A stretch of 53,485 nt of DNA from Bacillota bacterium (lineage in GTDB: Bacteria; Bacillota; Sulfobacillia; JAJYWN01; JAJZPE01), in assembly GCA_036504675.1 (NCBI GenBank), contig DASXUT010000004.1, positions 1-53,485 on the forward strand, written 5' to 3'. A model generated the notes under the pieces. The model was not told the origin of the DNA and searched no databases. It saw only the letters and a program-made list of their open reading frames with translations. The position numbers and the translations under genes were made by a program. Below, one piece after another: positions 32,667 to 42,041 of the stretch (positions are counted from its first letter, which is position 1; every line of letters begins with the position of its first letter).

Positions 32667-33686
32667 ATGCCGCCGCTGGTCGAGGTCAAAGACCTCCATA
32701 CTGAGTTCCACACCGAAGACGGTCTGGTCAAGGCCGTCGACGGGGTGAGCCTGCACATCGACCGTGGGGAGACCCTTGGTGTCGTCGGCGAATCGGACTG
32801 CGGCAAGAGCGTCACCGCCCTGTCGATCATGCGCCTCATCGCCTGGCCGCCCGGGAAGGTCGCTTCCGGCCGGATCACCTTCGACGGGCGCGACATCCTC
32901 AAGCTCCGCGAGGACGAGATGCGGAAGATCCGCGGGAACGACATCTCGATGATCTTTCAGGAGCCGATGACCTCGCTGAACCCGGTCTTCACCGTTGGCG
33001 ACCAGATCGCCGAGGCCATCGAACTGCACCAGCGCCTGAAACGCAGGGAAGCGATGGACAAGGCTGTCGAGATGCTCCGGCTGGTCGGCATCCCCCTCCC
33101 CGAGCGGCGGGTCAATGAGTACCCGCACCAGATGTCCGGGGGGATGCGGCAGCGGGTGATGATCGCCATGGCCCTGTCGTGCAACCCCAAGCTGCTCATC
33201 GCCGACGAGCCGACGACGGCCCTCGACGTCACCATCCAGGCCCAGATCCTCGAGCTGATGAAAAAACTCAAGCAGGAGCTGGGCACGGCGATCATGCTGA
33301 TCACCCATGACCTCGGGGTCGTCGCCGAGATGGCCCAGCGGGTCGTGGTCATGTACGCCGGCAAGGTGGTCGAGGAATCCCCGGTCGTCGACCTCTACCA
33401 GCACCCGCGCCACCCCTACACCCAGGGGCTCCTGATGTCGATCCCCCGCTTGAACGCGCCAAAGGAACGCCTCCACGTCATCGAGGGGGTCGTCCCCAGC
33501 CTGATGAACCTGCCGCCGGGTTGCCGCTTCGCCTCCCGGTGCCCCGGCGTCATGGACCGTTGCCGCCGTGAGGATCCCGTCTTGCAGGTGGTCGGCGGCA
33601 ATGGAGACGGCACCAAGCATGCCGTCTCCTGCTGGCTCAACGACGGCAAGGGCAGCGACGCGAAGGAGGCCCTGGCCAATGGCTGA
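32667..33686 (+). CDS. Peptide ABC transporter ATPase, DppD/OppD type
   Basis: The 339-residue ATPase has Walker [14 protein letters not shown] (a slightly unusual DC pair for the common GS), Q-loop [12 protein letters not shown], signature [15 protein letters not shown], Walker [13 protein letters not shown] and the H-loop ITHDLGVV. The C-terminal cysteine cluster [19 protein letters not shown] is the iron-sulfur-type motif of OppD/DppD proteins. It pairs with the next ATPase, and its stop overlaps that gene by eight bases. Confidence 0.93.
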   Translation: MPPLVEVKDLHTEFHTEDGLVKAVDGVSLHIDRGETLGVVGESDCGKSVTALSIMRLIAWPPGKVASGRITFDGRDILKLREDEMRKIRGNDISMIFQEPMTSLNPVFTVGDQIAEAIELHQRLKRREAMDKAVEMLRLVGIPLPERRVNEYPHQMSGGMRQRVMIAMALSCNPKLLIADEPTTALDVTIQAQILELMKKLKQELGTAIMLITHDLGVVAEMAQRVVVMYAGKVVEESPVVDLYQHPRHPYTQGLLMSIPRLNAPKERLHVIEGVVPSLMNLPPGCRFASRCPGVMDRCRREDPVLQVVGGNGDGTKHAVSCWLNDGKGSDAKEALANG

Positions 33687-34725
33687 TGACATCCTGGTCC
33701 GCGTAGAGCATCTGAAGAAGTACTTCCCGGTGATGGGCGGCATCCTGGCCCGGCCGGTCGGATACGTCCGGTCGGTCGACGACATCTCCTTTGATGTCCC
33801 CCGGGGCAAGACCTTCGGTCTTGTCGGTGAGTCCGGCTGCGGCAAGACGACCACCGCCCGGCTGGTCCTCAGGCTCCTCGAGCCGACTTCCGGCCGGATC
33901 CTCTTCGAAGGCCGCGACCTGGCCAAGATGGGCCGCGAGGAGCTCCGCAGACAACGCCGGGAGATGCAGATCGTCTTCCAGGACCCCTATGCCTCGCTCA
34001 ACCCGCGGATCCCCGTCGAGCAGATCGTCGGCGAGGCCCTCGAAGTCCACCGCATCGCCAAGGGCAAGGCCAAACACGACCGGGTCATGGAACTCCTGGA
34101 GATGGTCGGTCTCCGGGCCGAGCAGGCCCGCCGCTACCCGCATGAGTTCTCGGGCGGCCAGCGGCAGCGCATCGGGGTGGCCCGGGCCCTGGCCCTGAAC
34201 CCGAAGCTGATCGTGGCCGACGAGCCGGTTTCGGCCCTTGACGTCTCGATCCAGTCGCAGATTATCAACCTCCTCGAGGACCTCCAGAAGAGGCTCGGTC
34301 TGACCTACCTGTTCATCGCCCACGACCTGTCCGTGGTCCGCCACATCTCCGACGTCGTCGGCGTGATGTACCTGGGTAAGATCGTCGAACTGGCGGCGGA
34401 GAAGGACCTCTACGACAGCCCGCTCCATCCCTACAGCCGGGCCCTTCTCTCGGCGGTGCCCATCCCCGACCCGCTGCAGCACCGGGAGCGCATCGTCCTC
34501 GAGGGCGATGTGCCGAGCCCGGTCCACCCGCCAGCCGGCTGCCGCTTCCATACCCGTTGCCCGATCGCCATCGACCGCTGCAAGGCCGAGGAACCGGCCC
34601 TCCGCGACCTCGGCGGGGGCCACCAGGTGGCCTGCCACCTAGCCCGCGGGGCCGAAAACACGGCGGCCGACTCAGGCCCCCCTCCCCGGCCCTCCCCGGC
34701 CTTCCCCGCCCCGGCCTCGACCTGA
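33679..34725 (+). CDS. Peptide ABC transporter ATPase, DppF/OppF type
   Basis: This 348-residue ATPase has Walker [15 protein letters not shown]-loop [12 protein letters not shown], signature [15 protein letters not shown], Walker [14 protein letters not shown] and H-loop IAHDLSVV. The C-terminal [19 protein letters not shown] ends a DppF-type protein, followed by a Pro/Ala-rich tail of about 25 residues. The ATG at 33679 has GGAGG ten bases upstream. It completes a five-gene transporter operon. It closely resembles the orphan ATPase at 48753-49751. Confidence 0.93.
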   Translation: MADDILVRVEHLKKYFPVMGGILARPVGYVRSVDDISFDVPRGKTFGLVGESGCGKTTTARLVLRLLEPTSGRILFEGRDLAKMGREELRRQRREMQIVFQDPYASLNPRIPVEQIVGEALEVHRIAKGKAKHDRVMELLEMVGLRAEQARRYPHEFSGGQRQRIGVARALALNPKLIVADEPVSALDVSIQSQIINLLEDLQKRLGLTYLFIAHDLSVVRHISDVVGVMYLGKIVELAAEKDLYDSPLHPYSRALLSAVPIPDPLQHRERIVLEGDVPSPVHPPAGCRFHTRCPIAIDRCKAEEPALRDLGGGHQVACHLARGAENTAADSGPPPRPSPAFPAPAST

Positions 34726-34749
34726 CGAAGTGACGCCGAAGCAACAAAA

Positions 34750-34801
34750 GAGGCCCTTGCCGGCGGCCCCGAGAGACGGGGGCGGGCGGCAAGGGCCTTT
34801 G
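34750..34801 (+). terminator. Bidirectional terminator after the peptide transporter
   Basis: AGGCCCTTGCCG and a GC-rich inner part pair with CGGCAAGGGCCT around 34751-34799. TTTGCG follows on the plus strand and TCTTTTGTTG on the minus strand, so it works in both directions. Confidence 0.75.
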
Positions 34802-34805
34802 CGTC

Positions 34806-34883
34806 AGCTTCGCCTGCTCTGCCCGGGTCCAAATCTTGAAGCGTCGGACCATCTCCTGCAACTGCGTGGACCCTTCGGCCAGG
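34806..34883 (-). pseudogene. Relic of the 3' end of a methyl-accepting chemotaxis protein gene
   Basis: The minus-strand frame reads [18 protein letters not shown], a common ending of chemoreceptors, and then runs on into unrelated residues. A stop codon lies directly upstream at about 34884, so only the last 20 codons or so survive. The terminator at 34750-34801 would have served this lost gene. Confidence 0.4.
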
Positions 34884-34977
34884 GATTATCTGGATCGAAA
34901 GCCGCTTTTGGCTGGGCCGTTTCACGCCCGCATCATACTCCCTGATCCGCCGGATCGACGAGCGGATCGCGGCCGAC

Positions 34978-36108
34978 CTACCGCCCGACGAGCCGGGAGG
35001 TCACGGGGAATCGCCTTAGAAGACCGCTGGTCAAGGACGAGAGGCCCAACGCGCCCGCAACTTCGAGGCCGAAACGTAGCGTGGTCGAGACCGGCCCCAC
35101 GGCCGCGGCCAGCCGCTCGAGGCCGTCCAGGACCAGCGGGTGGATGAGATAGATGCCGAAGGATTCGCGGCCGAGAGCGATGAAGAGCGGCGGGAGCCAG
35201 CGCTGCCCGCGCCACCCGTGCCACCGGCCGGAGGCCAGAGCAAGGAAGTAGGCCCCCGCCGTCAGGGAGTAGAGGGTCCAGATCAGGACCGAGGTCAGGC
35301 CGGCCGCCCCGGAGGTGGCCAGGCGGGCCCAAGGCGACCCGGCCGGGCGGAGCAGCACCAAGAGGGTGAACCCGACATACAGCCCGGCGGTGGCCCAGAA
35401 GGCCGCCGCCAGGCTCTTCTCATGCCCGGAGGCGAACCGGCGGAAGGCCGGCAAGCGCAGGCCGGCTAGGAGTCCGGCGCTGAAGAAGACGAAGTAGGTC
35501 AGGAAGAAGCGGTCACTAAAGGCCCACCCGAGACGACGGGCGCCGAGAGCGTAGGCCAGGTGGATGAGAGCGGCCCCGAGCAACGCGACCAGTGGCCGCC
35601 CGGCCAGGGCTCGACCCATTGCGAGGAGGAGCGGGAAGAGCAAGTAGAACTGAACGATGATGACCACGAAGTACAGGTGGTAGTACGCGGTCCCGAGGAA
35701 GAAGACCCGGGCGAGTCCGGCCCACCAGGCTCTGGTAGCCAAGGTGGCCAGGGCGGCTGGGAGGCCATCGGGCCCGGCCGCCGCGAGGGTCGAATAGAGC
35801 CAGTAGATGGCCGTCCACGCGGCGTAGGGAACGACCACCGTGGCCAGACGCCGGCGGTAGAAGGTCCGGCCGCTGAATGGCCCCACCGAGTAGCGATGGC
35901 CCAGGACCAGCCCGCTGACGAAGACGAAGAGCGGCACGCCGAAGAGGACCAGGCGGGTCAGCCCGAAATAGACCGGATAGAGCCGGGAGGCCGGTGTCAG
36001 CGCGCCCTGGGCGATGGCCGAGGAATGGATGATGACCACGGCAACGATCCCCACCGCCCGCAGGACGTCGGGCTCTGGTAATCTTTGCTCGGGCATGGCT
36101 CTTGGCAT
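34978..36108 (-). CDS. Membrane acyltransferase of the acyltransferase-3 (OafA/WecH) family
   Basis: The 376-residue protein has about ten helices. An N-terminal catalytic histidine lies in [18 protein letters not shown] near residue 25, then come [17 protein letters not shown] with [21 protein letters not shown], and [11 protein letters not shown] near the end. These mark the acyltransferase-3 family, which acylates sugars, glycopolymers or peptides at the membrane. The ATG at 36108 follows GAGAGG; a second ATG lies four codons on. It is divergent from the CPBP protease gene. Confidence 0.85.
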   Translation of the reverse strand: MPRAMPEQRLPEPDVLRAVGIVAVVIIHSSAIAQGALTPASRLYPVYFGLTRLVLFGVPLFVFVSGLVLGHRYSVGPFSGRTFYRRRLATVVVPYAAWTAIYWLYSTLAAAGPDGLPAALATLATRAWWAGLARVFFLGTAYYHLYFVVIIVQFYLLFPLLLAMGRALAGRPLVALLGAALIHLAYALGARRLGWAFSDRFFLTYFVFFSAGLLAGLRLPAFRRFASGHEKSLAAAFWATAGLYVGFTLLVLLRPAGSPWARLATSGAAGLTSVLIWTLYSLTAGAYFLALASGRWHGWRGQRWLPPLFIALGRESFGIYLIHPLVLDGLERLAAAVGPVSTTLRFGLEVAGALGLSSLTSGLLRRFPVTSRLVGR

Positions 36109-36273
36109 TGGCAAGCCTCTCTCCCCCAACTGTCCCCCAGGCTCCGATCCGGCAAGAAAAGCGCGACCGCCCCGAAAGACCCGCCCTCCCCGCCACCCCG
36201 GACAGGGGCAGGAGCCGGCCGCGGCCGGGTCGAAGTGAGAGCTGCCAGAATGATTCGAAGCGGAGGGATCGCC

Positions 36274-36936
36274 ATGGCCAGACCGGTCAAACCCGGGAAG
36301 CCCGCCTCTCGACCGAACCGCCTCAGGGCGGCGGCCCAATTCGCCGGCACCCGCCGGCAGCCGAGCGTCGTCACCATGGCCCTGATTTCGATGGTCTTCT
36401 TCGGCACCCTGGGCATCTTCGTGGCCTGGGTGGTCAGGCAGCCGATCCGGTTGGCCGCCTTCGACCTCACCCTTCGCGGGGTGCTGCTGGCGGCGGGAGG
36501 GGCGGCCGTCTGTTTCGTCATCGCCGTGGTCATGTACTCCCTCTGGCCGGCCCTGAGGGTGACCACCGACGGCACCGCGGTCGAGGTCATCCGGACCTCC
36601 CTGGCCCAGGTCGGCTGGTTCGGGATGCTCCTCAGCGTGACCCTGCCGCCGATCGGCGAGGAGATCCTCTTCCGCGGGGCCATCCAGCCGGTCGCCGGCC
36701 TGACCCTCACCTCCGCCCTTTTCGGACTATCCCATGGCGGATGGGCCAAGGTGACCTGGCCCTATGCTGTCTCGGCGGCGATTTCCGGTCTCGTCCTCGG
36801 AACGGTCTATCAGTTGACCGGCTCGCTGATGGCCTCCATCCTCACCCACATGGTCTATAACGTGGCCGTCTCGGTCGGCATGGCCGAACGCTGGTGGCCC
36901 TTCGGGGTGGGCGTGCCGGCCGGCCCGATGAAATAG
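36274..36936 (+). CDS. CPBP-family intramembrane metalloprotease (CAAX protease-like)
   Basis: The 220-residue membrane protein has the three CPBP motifs: IGEEILFRGAI near residue 130, ALFGLSHGGW near 155, and ILTHMVYNVAV near 195. These provide the glutamates, histidines and asparagine of the active site. Bacterial members process peptides or protect against bacteriocins. The ATG at 36274 is preferred because GGAGG stands eight bases away. It ends before a stem-loop terminator. The substrate is unknown. Confidence 0.85.
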   Translation: MARPVKPGKPASRPNRLRAAAQFAGTRRQPSVVTMALISMVFFGTLGIFVAWVVRQPIRLAAFDLTLRGVLLAAGGAAVCFVIAVVMYSLWPALRVTTDGTAVEVIRTSLAQVGWFGMLLSVTLPPIGEEILFRGAIQPVAGLTLTSALFGLSHGGWAKVTWPYAVSAAISGLVLGTVYQLTGSLMASILTHMVYNVAVSVGMAERWWPFGVGVPAGPMK

Positions 36937-36954
36937 GCACCCAGTTGCGCAAGA

Positions 36955-36980
36955 GCCCGGGCCGCTGGCCCGGGCCCATT
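36955..36980 (+). terminator. Stem-loop terminator after the CPBP protease gene
   Basis: GCCCGGGCC (36955-36963) pairs with GGCCCGGGC (36967-36975) and is followed by CCATTT on the plus strand. The minus strand gives TCTTGC, so it may also serve the etfBA pair. Confidence 0.6.
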
Positions 36981-37038
36981 TCGTCGGTGCTCGGAGCAAA
37001 GACGCCTGCCGACCGCTTGGACGTCGCTCCTTGGCTGT

Positions 37039-38016
37039 CTAGCCCTTGCGCTTCTTGACTTCCTCGGTCACCGCCGGGACGACTTCGAAGAGGTCGCCGA
37101 CGATGCCGTAGTCGCAGATCTTGAAGATCGGGGCGTCCGGGTCCTTGTTGACGGCCACGATCACCTTGGACGAAGACATCCCCACCTGGTGTTGGATGGC
37201 CCCGGAGATGCCGCAAGCGATGTAGAGGTTCGGGCCGACGACCTTGCCGGTCTGCCCGACCTGGTCACTGTAAGGCCGCCAGCCGGCGTCGACGGCCGCT
37301 CGCGAGGCGCCGACGGCCGCGCCGAGAAGGTCAGCCAGCTTCTCGAGGATGACGTAGTTCTCGGGGCCCTTCATCCCCCGGCCGCCGGAGACGATGACAT
37401 CCGCCTCGAGGACGTCGACGCGCTCCTTCTTGGGGACGATGGTCTCCTTGACGGTCGCTCGGAAGTCCTTGTCCTCGAGCTTCGGGGCCACCTTGATCAC
37501 TTCGCCGGACTTGCCGTTGGCGGTCGCCGCCGGGAAGACGTTCGGACGGATGGTCAGGAGGATCGGGTCGCCCTTGAAGCCGAGCTTGACCTGAGCCTTG
37601 CCGGCGTAGACCGGCCGGGTGGCGACGAGTTCCCCGTCGCCCTCCAGACCGATGACGTCGCCGGCGAGGGCCGCGCCGAGCCGCGCCGCGAGGCGGGCGG
37701 CCAGATCCTTGGCCAGCACCGAGACGCCGAAGATGACCACGGCCGGGCCGTTCTCCTTGATCAGGTCGCCCAGGACGCGGGTGTAGGGTTCGGTGTTGTA
37801 GTCCTTGAGTCGCTCGTCTTCGGCCACGTAGACCAGGTCCGGCCCATACTTGGCCACTTCCTCAGCCGCGGCCCCGACGTCGGCCCCGATGACCACGGCC
37901 GCGAGCCTGACGCCCCGGGCGGTGGCCAGTTGGCGGCCCTTGCCGATGGCTTCGAGGGAGATCTTGCGCGGCTTTCCGTCCCGCGCTTCGACGAATGCCC
38001 AAATGTCCTTAGCCAT
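37039..38016 (-). CDS. etfA: Electron transfer flavoprotein alpha subunit, canonical
   Basis: The 325-residue protein has the N-terminal domain [15 protein letters not shown] and the full C-terminal FAD-binding motif: [35 protein letters not shown], then [18 protein letters not shown]. It accepts electrons from acyl-CoA dehydrogenases through its FAD together with EtfB. It follows etfB after 14 bases. The intact motif contrasts with the second, ferredoxin-fused copy at 40929-42041. Confidence 0.93.
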   Translation of the reverse strand: MAKDIWAFVEARDGKPRKISLEAIGKGRQLATARGVRLAAVVIGADVGAAAEEVAKYGPDLVYVAEDERLKDYNTEPYTRVLGDLIKENGPAVVIFGVSVLAKDLAARLAARLGAALAGDVIGLEGDGELVATRPVYAGKAQVKLGFKGDPILLTIRPNVFPAATANGKSGEVIKVAPKLEDKDFRATVKETIVPKKERVDVLEADVIVSGGRGMKGPENYVILEKLADLLGAAVGASRAAVDAGWRPYSDQVGQTGKVVGPNLYIACGISGAIQHQVGMSSSKVIVAVNKDPDAPIFKICDYGIVGDLFEVVPAVTEEVKKRKG

Positions 38017-38030
38017 GTTCGCTCCCCCTC

Positions 38031-38810
38031 TTACAGGATCTTGGCCTCTTCGGCCAGGAGTTTGACGAGCTCGGGGGCGGTCTCCGCGGCGGCGCCGGTC
38101 AGGACCTTGTTCTTCCGCGCCTTGGACGGCACGAACATCTCCTTGACCTCGACCTTGGCGCCCTCACCGGCCAGGCCCAAAGCCTGGGCGTTGTGAACCC
38201 TGATCTCCTTCTTCTTGGCCTTCATGATCCCCATCAGGGCCGGCAGACGCGGGTTGTTCAACCCCTTCTGGGCGGTGAAGACCGCCGGCAACCTGACCTC
38301 GATGACCTGGCTGTAGCCGTCCAGATCGCGGGTCGCGGTGGCGGTCCCGGCACCCTTGTTCACCTCGAGCTTGGTGACCAAGTTGACCACCGGGATGTCT
38401 AGGAACTCGGCGACGGCCGCGCCGACGTAGGCGGCATCGTCGTCGACCGCCTGCTTGCCGGCGAGGATCAGGTCGTAGTTGCCGGCCTTCAGGGCCGCCG
38501 CCAGAGCCTTGGCGGTGACATAGGGATCGGCGCCCTCGAAGGTCGGGTCGGAGACGAGGATGGCGTCGTCGGCGCCCAAGGCTAAACAGGTCCGCAGGGC
38601 TTCCTGGGCGCGCTGTGACCCGAGGGTGACGGCGGTGATCTGGACGTCGCCGAGGCGCTCCCGGAGAAGGAGGGCCTCCTCCATGGCGAACTCGTCAAAC
38701 GGGCTCACCACGCAGGTCACGCCTTCTTCGTTGATCTTCTTGTCCCCCGGTTTGACCTGGATCCTGGTCTCCGTGTCCGGGACGTGCTTAACCAGGACTG
38801 CTACTTTCAT
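38031..38810 (-). CDS. etfB: Electron transfer flavoprotein beta subunit, canonical
   Basis: The 259-residue protein begins MKVAVLVKHVPDTETRI and has SPFDEFAMEEALLLRE, TLGSQRAQEALRTCLALGAD and LILAGKQAVDDDAAYVG, typical of EtfB, which binds AMP or a second FAD and docks on dehydrogenases. The ATG follows AAGGAGG. The gap upstream contains an ACTAGAC motif shared with two other promoters of the acyl-CoA genes. Confidence 0.93.
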   Translation of the reverse strand: MKVAVLVKHVPDTETRIQVKPGDKKINEEGVTCVVSPFDEFAMEEALLLRERLGDVQITAVTLGSQRAQEALRTCLALGADDAILVSDPTFEGADPYVTAKALAAALKAGNYDLILAGKQAVDDDAAYVGAAVAEFLDIPVVNLVTKLEVNKGAGTATATRDLDGYSQVIEVRLPAVFTAQKGLNNPRLPALMGIMKAKKKEIRVHNAQALGLAGEGAKVEVKEMFVPSKARKNKVLTGAAAETAPELVKLLAEEAKIL

Positions 38811-38915
38811 GGTCGGCCTCCTTCTTCACCTCAGACCTTGCCAATGCCATCCAGACCCACTGGCTCGGCCGCGCCGCAGGTCGGTGATGACGGCTGTGCC
38901 TGTCGGTACAAATAG

Positions 38916-38924
38916 GTCTAGTAT
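38916..38924 (-). promoter_or_regulatory. ACTAGAC motif upstream of etfB
   Basis: The minus strand reads ATACTAGAC. The same ACTAGAC heptamer appears at 40235-40243 and 47349-47357, each within the promoter of an acyl-CoA-metabolism unit, and is a candidate half-site for the MarR protein at 40279-40800. The match here is shorter than at the other two sites. Confidence 0.35.
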
Positions 38925-38996
38925 TTCGAGGGCGGTCGGACCAACTCCTGCCTTGCGACCGCCCCGTGGACCTGCCCTTTTTTTGGCTATTCGGAC

Positions 38997-40193
38997 CTAG
39001 ACCCGTTCGACGACCGCGGCGATCCCCATGCCGCCGCCGATGCACAGGGTCACCAACCCGTAACGGGCGTTGCGGCGCCTGAGCTCATGGATGATGGTCG
39101 TCAGCAGCTTGGCCCCCGTGGCCCCGAGCGGGTGTCCGAGGGCGATCCCCCCGCCGTTGACATTGACCCTCGGGTCGTCGACCATCCGCCATTCCTTGAG
39201 GACCGCCAGGGCCTGGGCCGCAAAGGCCTCGTTCAGTTCGACCAGGTCGATGTCGTCCATCGTCAGGCGGGCCTTATCGAGGGCCTTCTGGCAGGCCGGA
39301 ACCGGCCCGATGCCCATGATCGATGGCTCGACGCCGGCCGCCGCGAAGCTGACCACCCTGGCCATGGGCGTCAACCCCAGAGCGGCGGCCCTGGTCGCGC
39401 TCATCAGGACGACGGCGGCGGCCGCATCGTTCATCCCCGAGGAGTTACCCGGCGTCACCGTGCCGTCCTTCTTGAAGGCCGGGCTCAGACGGCCCAGCCC
39501 CTCCAGGGAGGAATCCGGGCGGGGATGCTCGTCGGTGTCGAAGCTGAGCGGCTCCTTGCCCTTCTGAGGGACCGGGACGGGAACGATCTCGTCCTTGAAA
39601 CGGCCTTCGCGGATGGCCGCGACGGCCTTCTGGTGGCTGGCGACGGCAAAGGCGTCCTGTTCCTGCCGGGTCGTGTGGTACTTCTCGGCCAGGTTCTCGG
39701 CGGTCAGCCCCATGTTCATGGCGCCGAACTTCTCCGGCGGCGCGGCCCGCTCGGAGTTGCGGACGAAGGGGTCGAGGAGCTGCACGTGGCCCAGGCGGAA
39801 GCCGAGACGGGCCTCGGCGAAGTAGTAAGGGGCTCGGGTCATGCTCTCGGCCCCTCCGGCGACAACGATGTCGGCGTTCCCCGTCTGGATCTGCATCGCC
39901 CCGTTGACCACGGCCTGGAGGCCCGAGCCGCACTGGCGGTGAACCGTGTAGGCGGGGACGGTGATCGGGACGTCGGCCCACAGGGCGGCGACGCGGGCCA
40001 GGTTGGGCGCGTCGTTGGTCTGGAGGACGTTGCCCATGATGATCTCGTCGACCGCCCCCGGGTCGATGCCCGAGCGATGGATGGCCTCTCTGACGGCAAT
40101 GGAACCGAGGATCTCCGGGGGGATATCCCTGAGGGCGCCGATGTACCGGCCGGCCGCCGTCCGTACGGCGCTGGTGATGACGACATCCTCCAT
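38997..40193 (-). CDS. Acetyl-CoA C-acetyltransferase (thiolase), first copy
   Basis: The 398-residue protein has the thiolase active site: nucleophilic cysteine in [12 protein letters not shown] near residue 88, [28 protein letters not shown] with the histidine, and CIGGGMGIA with the second cysteine. It condenses two acetyl-CoA or cleaves 3-ketoacyl-CoA. The ATG has AAAGGAGG. It is divergent from the MarR gene and has a paralogue at 46023-47210 with the same length and motifs. Confidence 0.93.
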   Translation of the reverse strand: MEDVVITSAVRTAAGRYIGALRDIPPEILGSIAVREAIHRSGIDPGAVDEIIMGNVLQTNDAPNLARVAALWADVPITVPAYTVHRQCGSGLQAVVNGAMQIQTGNADIVVAGGAESMTRAPYYFAEARLGFRLGHVQLLDPFVRNSERAAPPEKFGAMNMGLTAENLAEKYHTTRQEQDAFAVASHQKAVAAIREGRFKDEIVPVPVPQKGKEPLSFDTDEHPRPDSSLEGLGRLSPAFKKDGTVTPGNSSGMNDAAAAVVLMSATRAAALGLTPMARVVSFAAAGVEPSIMGIGPVPACQKALDKARLTMDDIDLVELNEAFAAQALAVLKEWRMVDDPRVNVNGGGIALGHPLGATGAKLLTTIIHELRRRNARYGLVTLCIGGGMGIAAVVERV

Positions 40194-40197
40194 GCCC

Positions 40198-40227
40198 TTG
40201 CCTCCTTTGGATGGGCGATGTTATAAT
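40198..40227 (+). promoter_or_regulatory. Promoter of the marR-like gene
   Basis: TTGCCT (40198-40203) and a perfect TATAAT (40222-40227) are 18 bases apart. The opposite strand of the same region must serve the thiolase gene, so the two promoters overlap. Confidence 0.6.
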
Positions 40228-40234
40228 TTTGGCG

Positions 40235-40243
40235 AAACTAGAC
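40235..40243 (+). promoter_or_regulatory. AAACTAGAC motif at the marR/thiolase promoter
   Basis: AAACTAGAC stands seven bases after the -10 box, on the transcription start. The identical nonamer occurs at 47349-47357 (minus strand), again next to a -10 box. A role as MarR operator half-site is inferred. Confidence 0.45.
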
Positions 40244-40278
40244 GCTGTTCCACAAACTGATCGACCCAGGAGATGGCG

Positions 40279-40800
40279 ATGGACCTACCATTCGTCTCGG
40301 CGATCCAGGAGCTCTTTCCCAGGGTGATGCGATACCTCGAAGCTGAAGAGATTCGTGAGCTGACCGGCCTCGGGGTGACCCCCGGCCAGATCAACGCCCT
40401 CTTGGTCCTGTATTTCACGGACAACGCCACCATGGGTGAGTTGGCCACTGAGATGTACCTGACTGAGAGCGCCTGCACCAGGCTGGTGGACCGGCTGGTC
40501 AAGACCTTTCTGGTGCGGCGGCGGGACGATGAGAAGGACCGGCGGGTCGTTCGGGTGTCCCTGACCTCCTATGGGCGACAGCTGGCGGAGCTGGTCAACG
40601 CCAGGCGCCAGCGCCGTTTCTCCGAACTCGCGAAGGGACTCGCGGCGGAGGAGCAGGGCATGCTGATTTCATCGCTGCGGGCCATCCTGCGGGTGTTCAA
40701 AGAGCAGGAGGCCGAGCGAAACCGGCACGAGGCGGAGAAGAACGCCGAGTCCGCGGGAACGAAGCCACAGCGCCGGGGCCGCCAGCCCAAGGAGACCTGA
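40279..40800 (+). CDS. MarR-family transcriptional regulator
   Basis: The 173-residue protein has the winged helix order of MarR: TPGQINALLVLYF, TMGELATEMYLTESACTRLV and DRLVKTFLVRRRDDEKDRRVVRVSLTSYGRQL, with the DxRxxRV wing. The C-terminal tail is highly charged. The second ATG (40279) is preferred because AGGAG lies six bases before it. Its divergent position to thiolase and the shared motif at three promoters suggest that it controls acyl-CoA metabolism, perhaps sensing an acyl-CoA or acid. Confidence 0.85.
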   Translation: MDLPFVSAIQELFPRVMRYLEAEEIRELTGLGVTPGQINALLVLYFTDNATMGELATEMYLTESACTRLVDRLVKTFLVRRRDDEKDRRVVRVSLTSYGRQLAELVNARRQRRFSELAKGLAAEEQGMLISSLRAILRVFKEQEAERNRHEAEKNAESAGTKPQRRGRQPKET

Positions 40801-40843
40801 GCGAACAAGATCGATGATGCCCCCGGCCGTACGGGCCGGGCCC

Positions 40844-40882
40844 GGCTGGCGGTCGCCCCAACAAGGCGACCGCCGGCCTTTT
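40844..40882 (+). terminator. Terminator after the marR-like gene
   Basis: GGCTGGCGGTCGCC pairs with GGCGACCGCCGGCC across CCAACAA, with one mismatch, and is followed by TTTTCC. Confidence 0.8.
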
Positions 40883-40928
40883 CCGTTGGGCCCTCCTGCG
40901 GGGCGGCCCGGCCTGAGGGGCACCCAAG

Positions 40929-42041
40929 TCAGCCCCTGAGCATGGCCTCGAGGACCGCCGCTGGGTCCTGGGCGACGATGAAGTCGGCGACGCTGAGGAG
41001 CCCGACGTCAGCCTTGTCGACCACGGCCACCACGACCCTGGCCTTGGCGATGGCCGCGTTGTGGGTCGTCGAGCCGTCAATCCCGAAAGCCAGGTAGAGG
41101 TGCGGATAGATGGGGCCGGCCGAGGAGTCGACGAGTTGGGTCGGCTTGGCCCAACCGAGGTCGACCGCCTCCTTGCTCGCCCCGACCACTCCGCCGAGAC
41201 GGTCGGCCAGCGACTGAAGCTTGGCGAAATTCCCGGCCGAGCCGAGGCCGGGGCCCCCGGCCACGACCACGCGGGCCTGGGCCAGTGGGACCTCCCGGCG
41301 GGTCGGCTCACGGGAGACCGGTTCGAGGTCCCGCCGCTTGGCCCCGGGCAGTTCCAGGGTCCTGACCTGCCCCCGCCGGGCGCTGTCGCGCCCGACCGCC
41401 GAGAAAGCCACCGGGTCGAGGGAGAAGACGGTCGTCTTACCGGACGGGGTGATCCGCGTCCGGAAGCGACCGGAGTAAACGGGACGATTGGCGTCGACGA
41501 CCTTTTCGCCGTAGGCGGGCATCAGTTCGTCGGCCAGGGAGACATAGGCCGAACCGGCGGCGGCGGCCACCCTTGGCAGGACCCGCATGGTCTCGGCACC
41601 GGCCAGCCCGTAAAGGGCCGAGGGGGCCTCCTTGAGGACCGCCTCGATCAGCAGTCCGGCCGGATCGGCCGGGCCCTTGAGGACGACGACCTCGTCGGCG
41701 CCGGCGGCGAAGAGACGGGACGGGTCGGCGGGCTCAGCGGTGACTATGGCGGAGACGGTCGTCCCCTGCTCGTCGGCGACCGGGCGGACCGCCGTGACGG
41801 CCGCCGGGGACGAGCCCTCGGGGACGTAGACCCACAGCCCGCCGGCCTTGGCCCCGGCCCCCTCCCCGGCCATCTCGATGGCCCCCGGCTGACAGGCTGG
41901 GACGCAGGCCCCGCACTCGACGCAGCTCTCGGCGAAGACGGCCTTCCCGTCGACGACGTCGACCGCGAAGAAGGCGCAAGCCTGAAGGCACAGGCCGCAG
42001 CCGTTGCACTTCTCCGGAACGAGCTTGAGCTTCTCCGGCAA
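40929..42041 (-). CDS. EtfA-like protein fused to a two-cluster ferredoxin, FAD motif degenerate
   Basis: The 370-residue protein starts with a two-[4Fe-4S] ferredoxin domain (CNGCGLCLQAC and CVECGACVPACQPGAI, residues 12-53), then an EtfA body. GASKEAVDLGW is kept, but the FAD-binding stretch is changed: QTGK is replaced by [13 protein letters not shown] by GIDGSTTH, and the N-x-D/APIF segment by VVDKADVGLL. Ferredoxin-fused EtfA proteins occur in electron-bifurcating systems such as CarE. Here loss of the FAD site suggests a different route or a structural role. It overlaps neither neighbour but abuts the divergent EtfB-like gene. Confidence 0.85.
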   Translation of the reverse strand: MPEKLKLVPEKCNGCGLCLQACAFFAVDVVDGKAVFAESCVECGACVPACQPGAIEMAGEGAGAKAGGLWVYVPEGSSPAAVTAVRPVADEQGTTVSAIVTAEPADPSRLFAAGADEVVVLKGPADPAGLLIEAVLKEAPSALYGLAGAETMRVLPRVAAAAGSAYVSLADELMPAYGEKVVDANRPVYSGRFRTRITPSGKTTVFSLDPVAFSAVGRDSARRGQVRTLELPGAKRRDLEPVSREPTRREVPLAQARVVVAGGPGLGSAGNFAKLQSLADRLGGVVGASKEAVDLGWAKPTQLVDSSAGPIYPHLYLAFGIDGSTTHNAAIAKARVVVAVVDKADVGLLSVADFIVAQDPAAVLEAMLRG

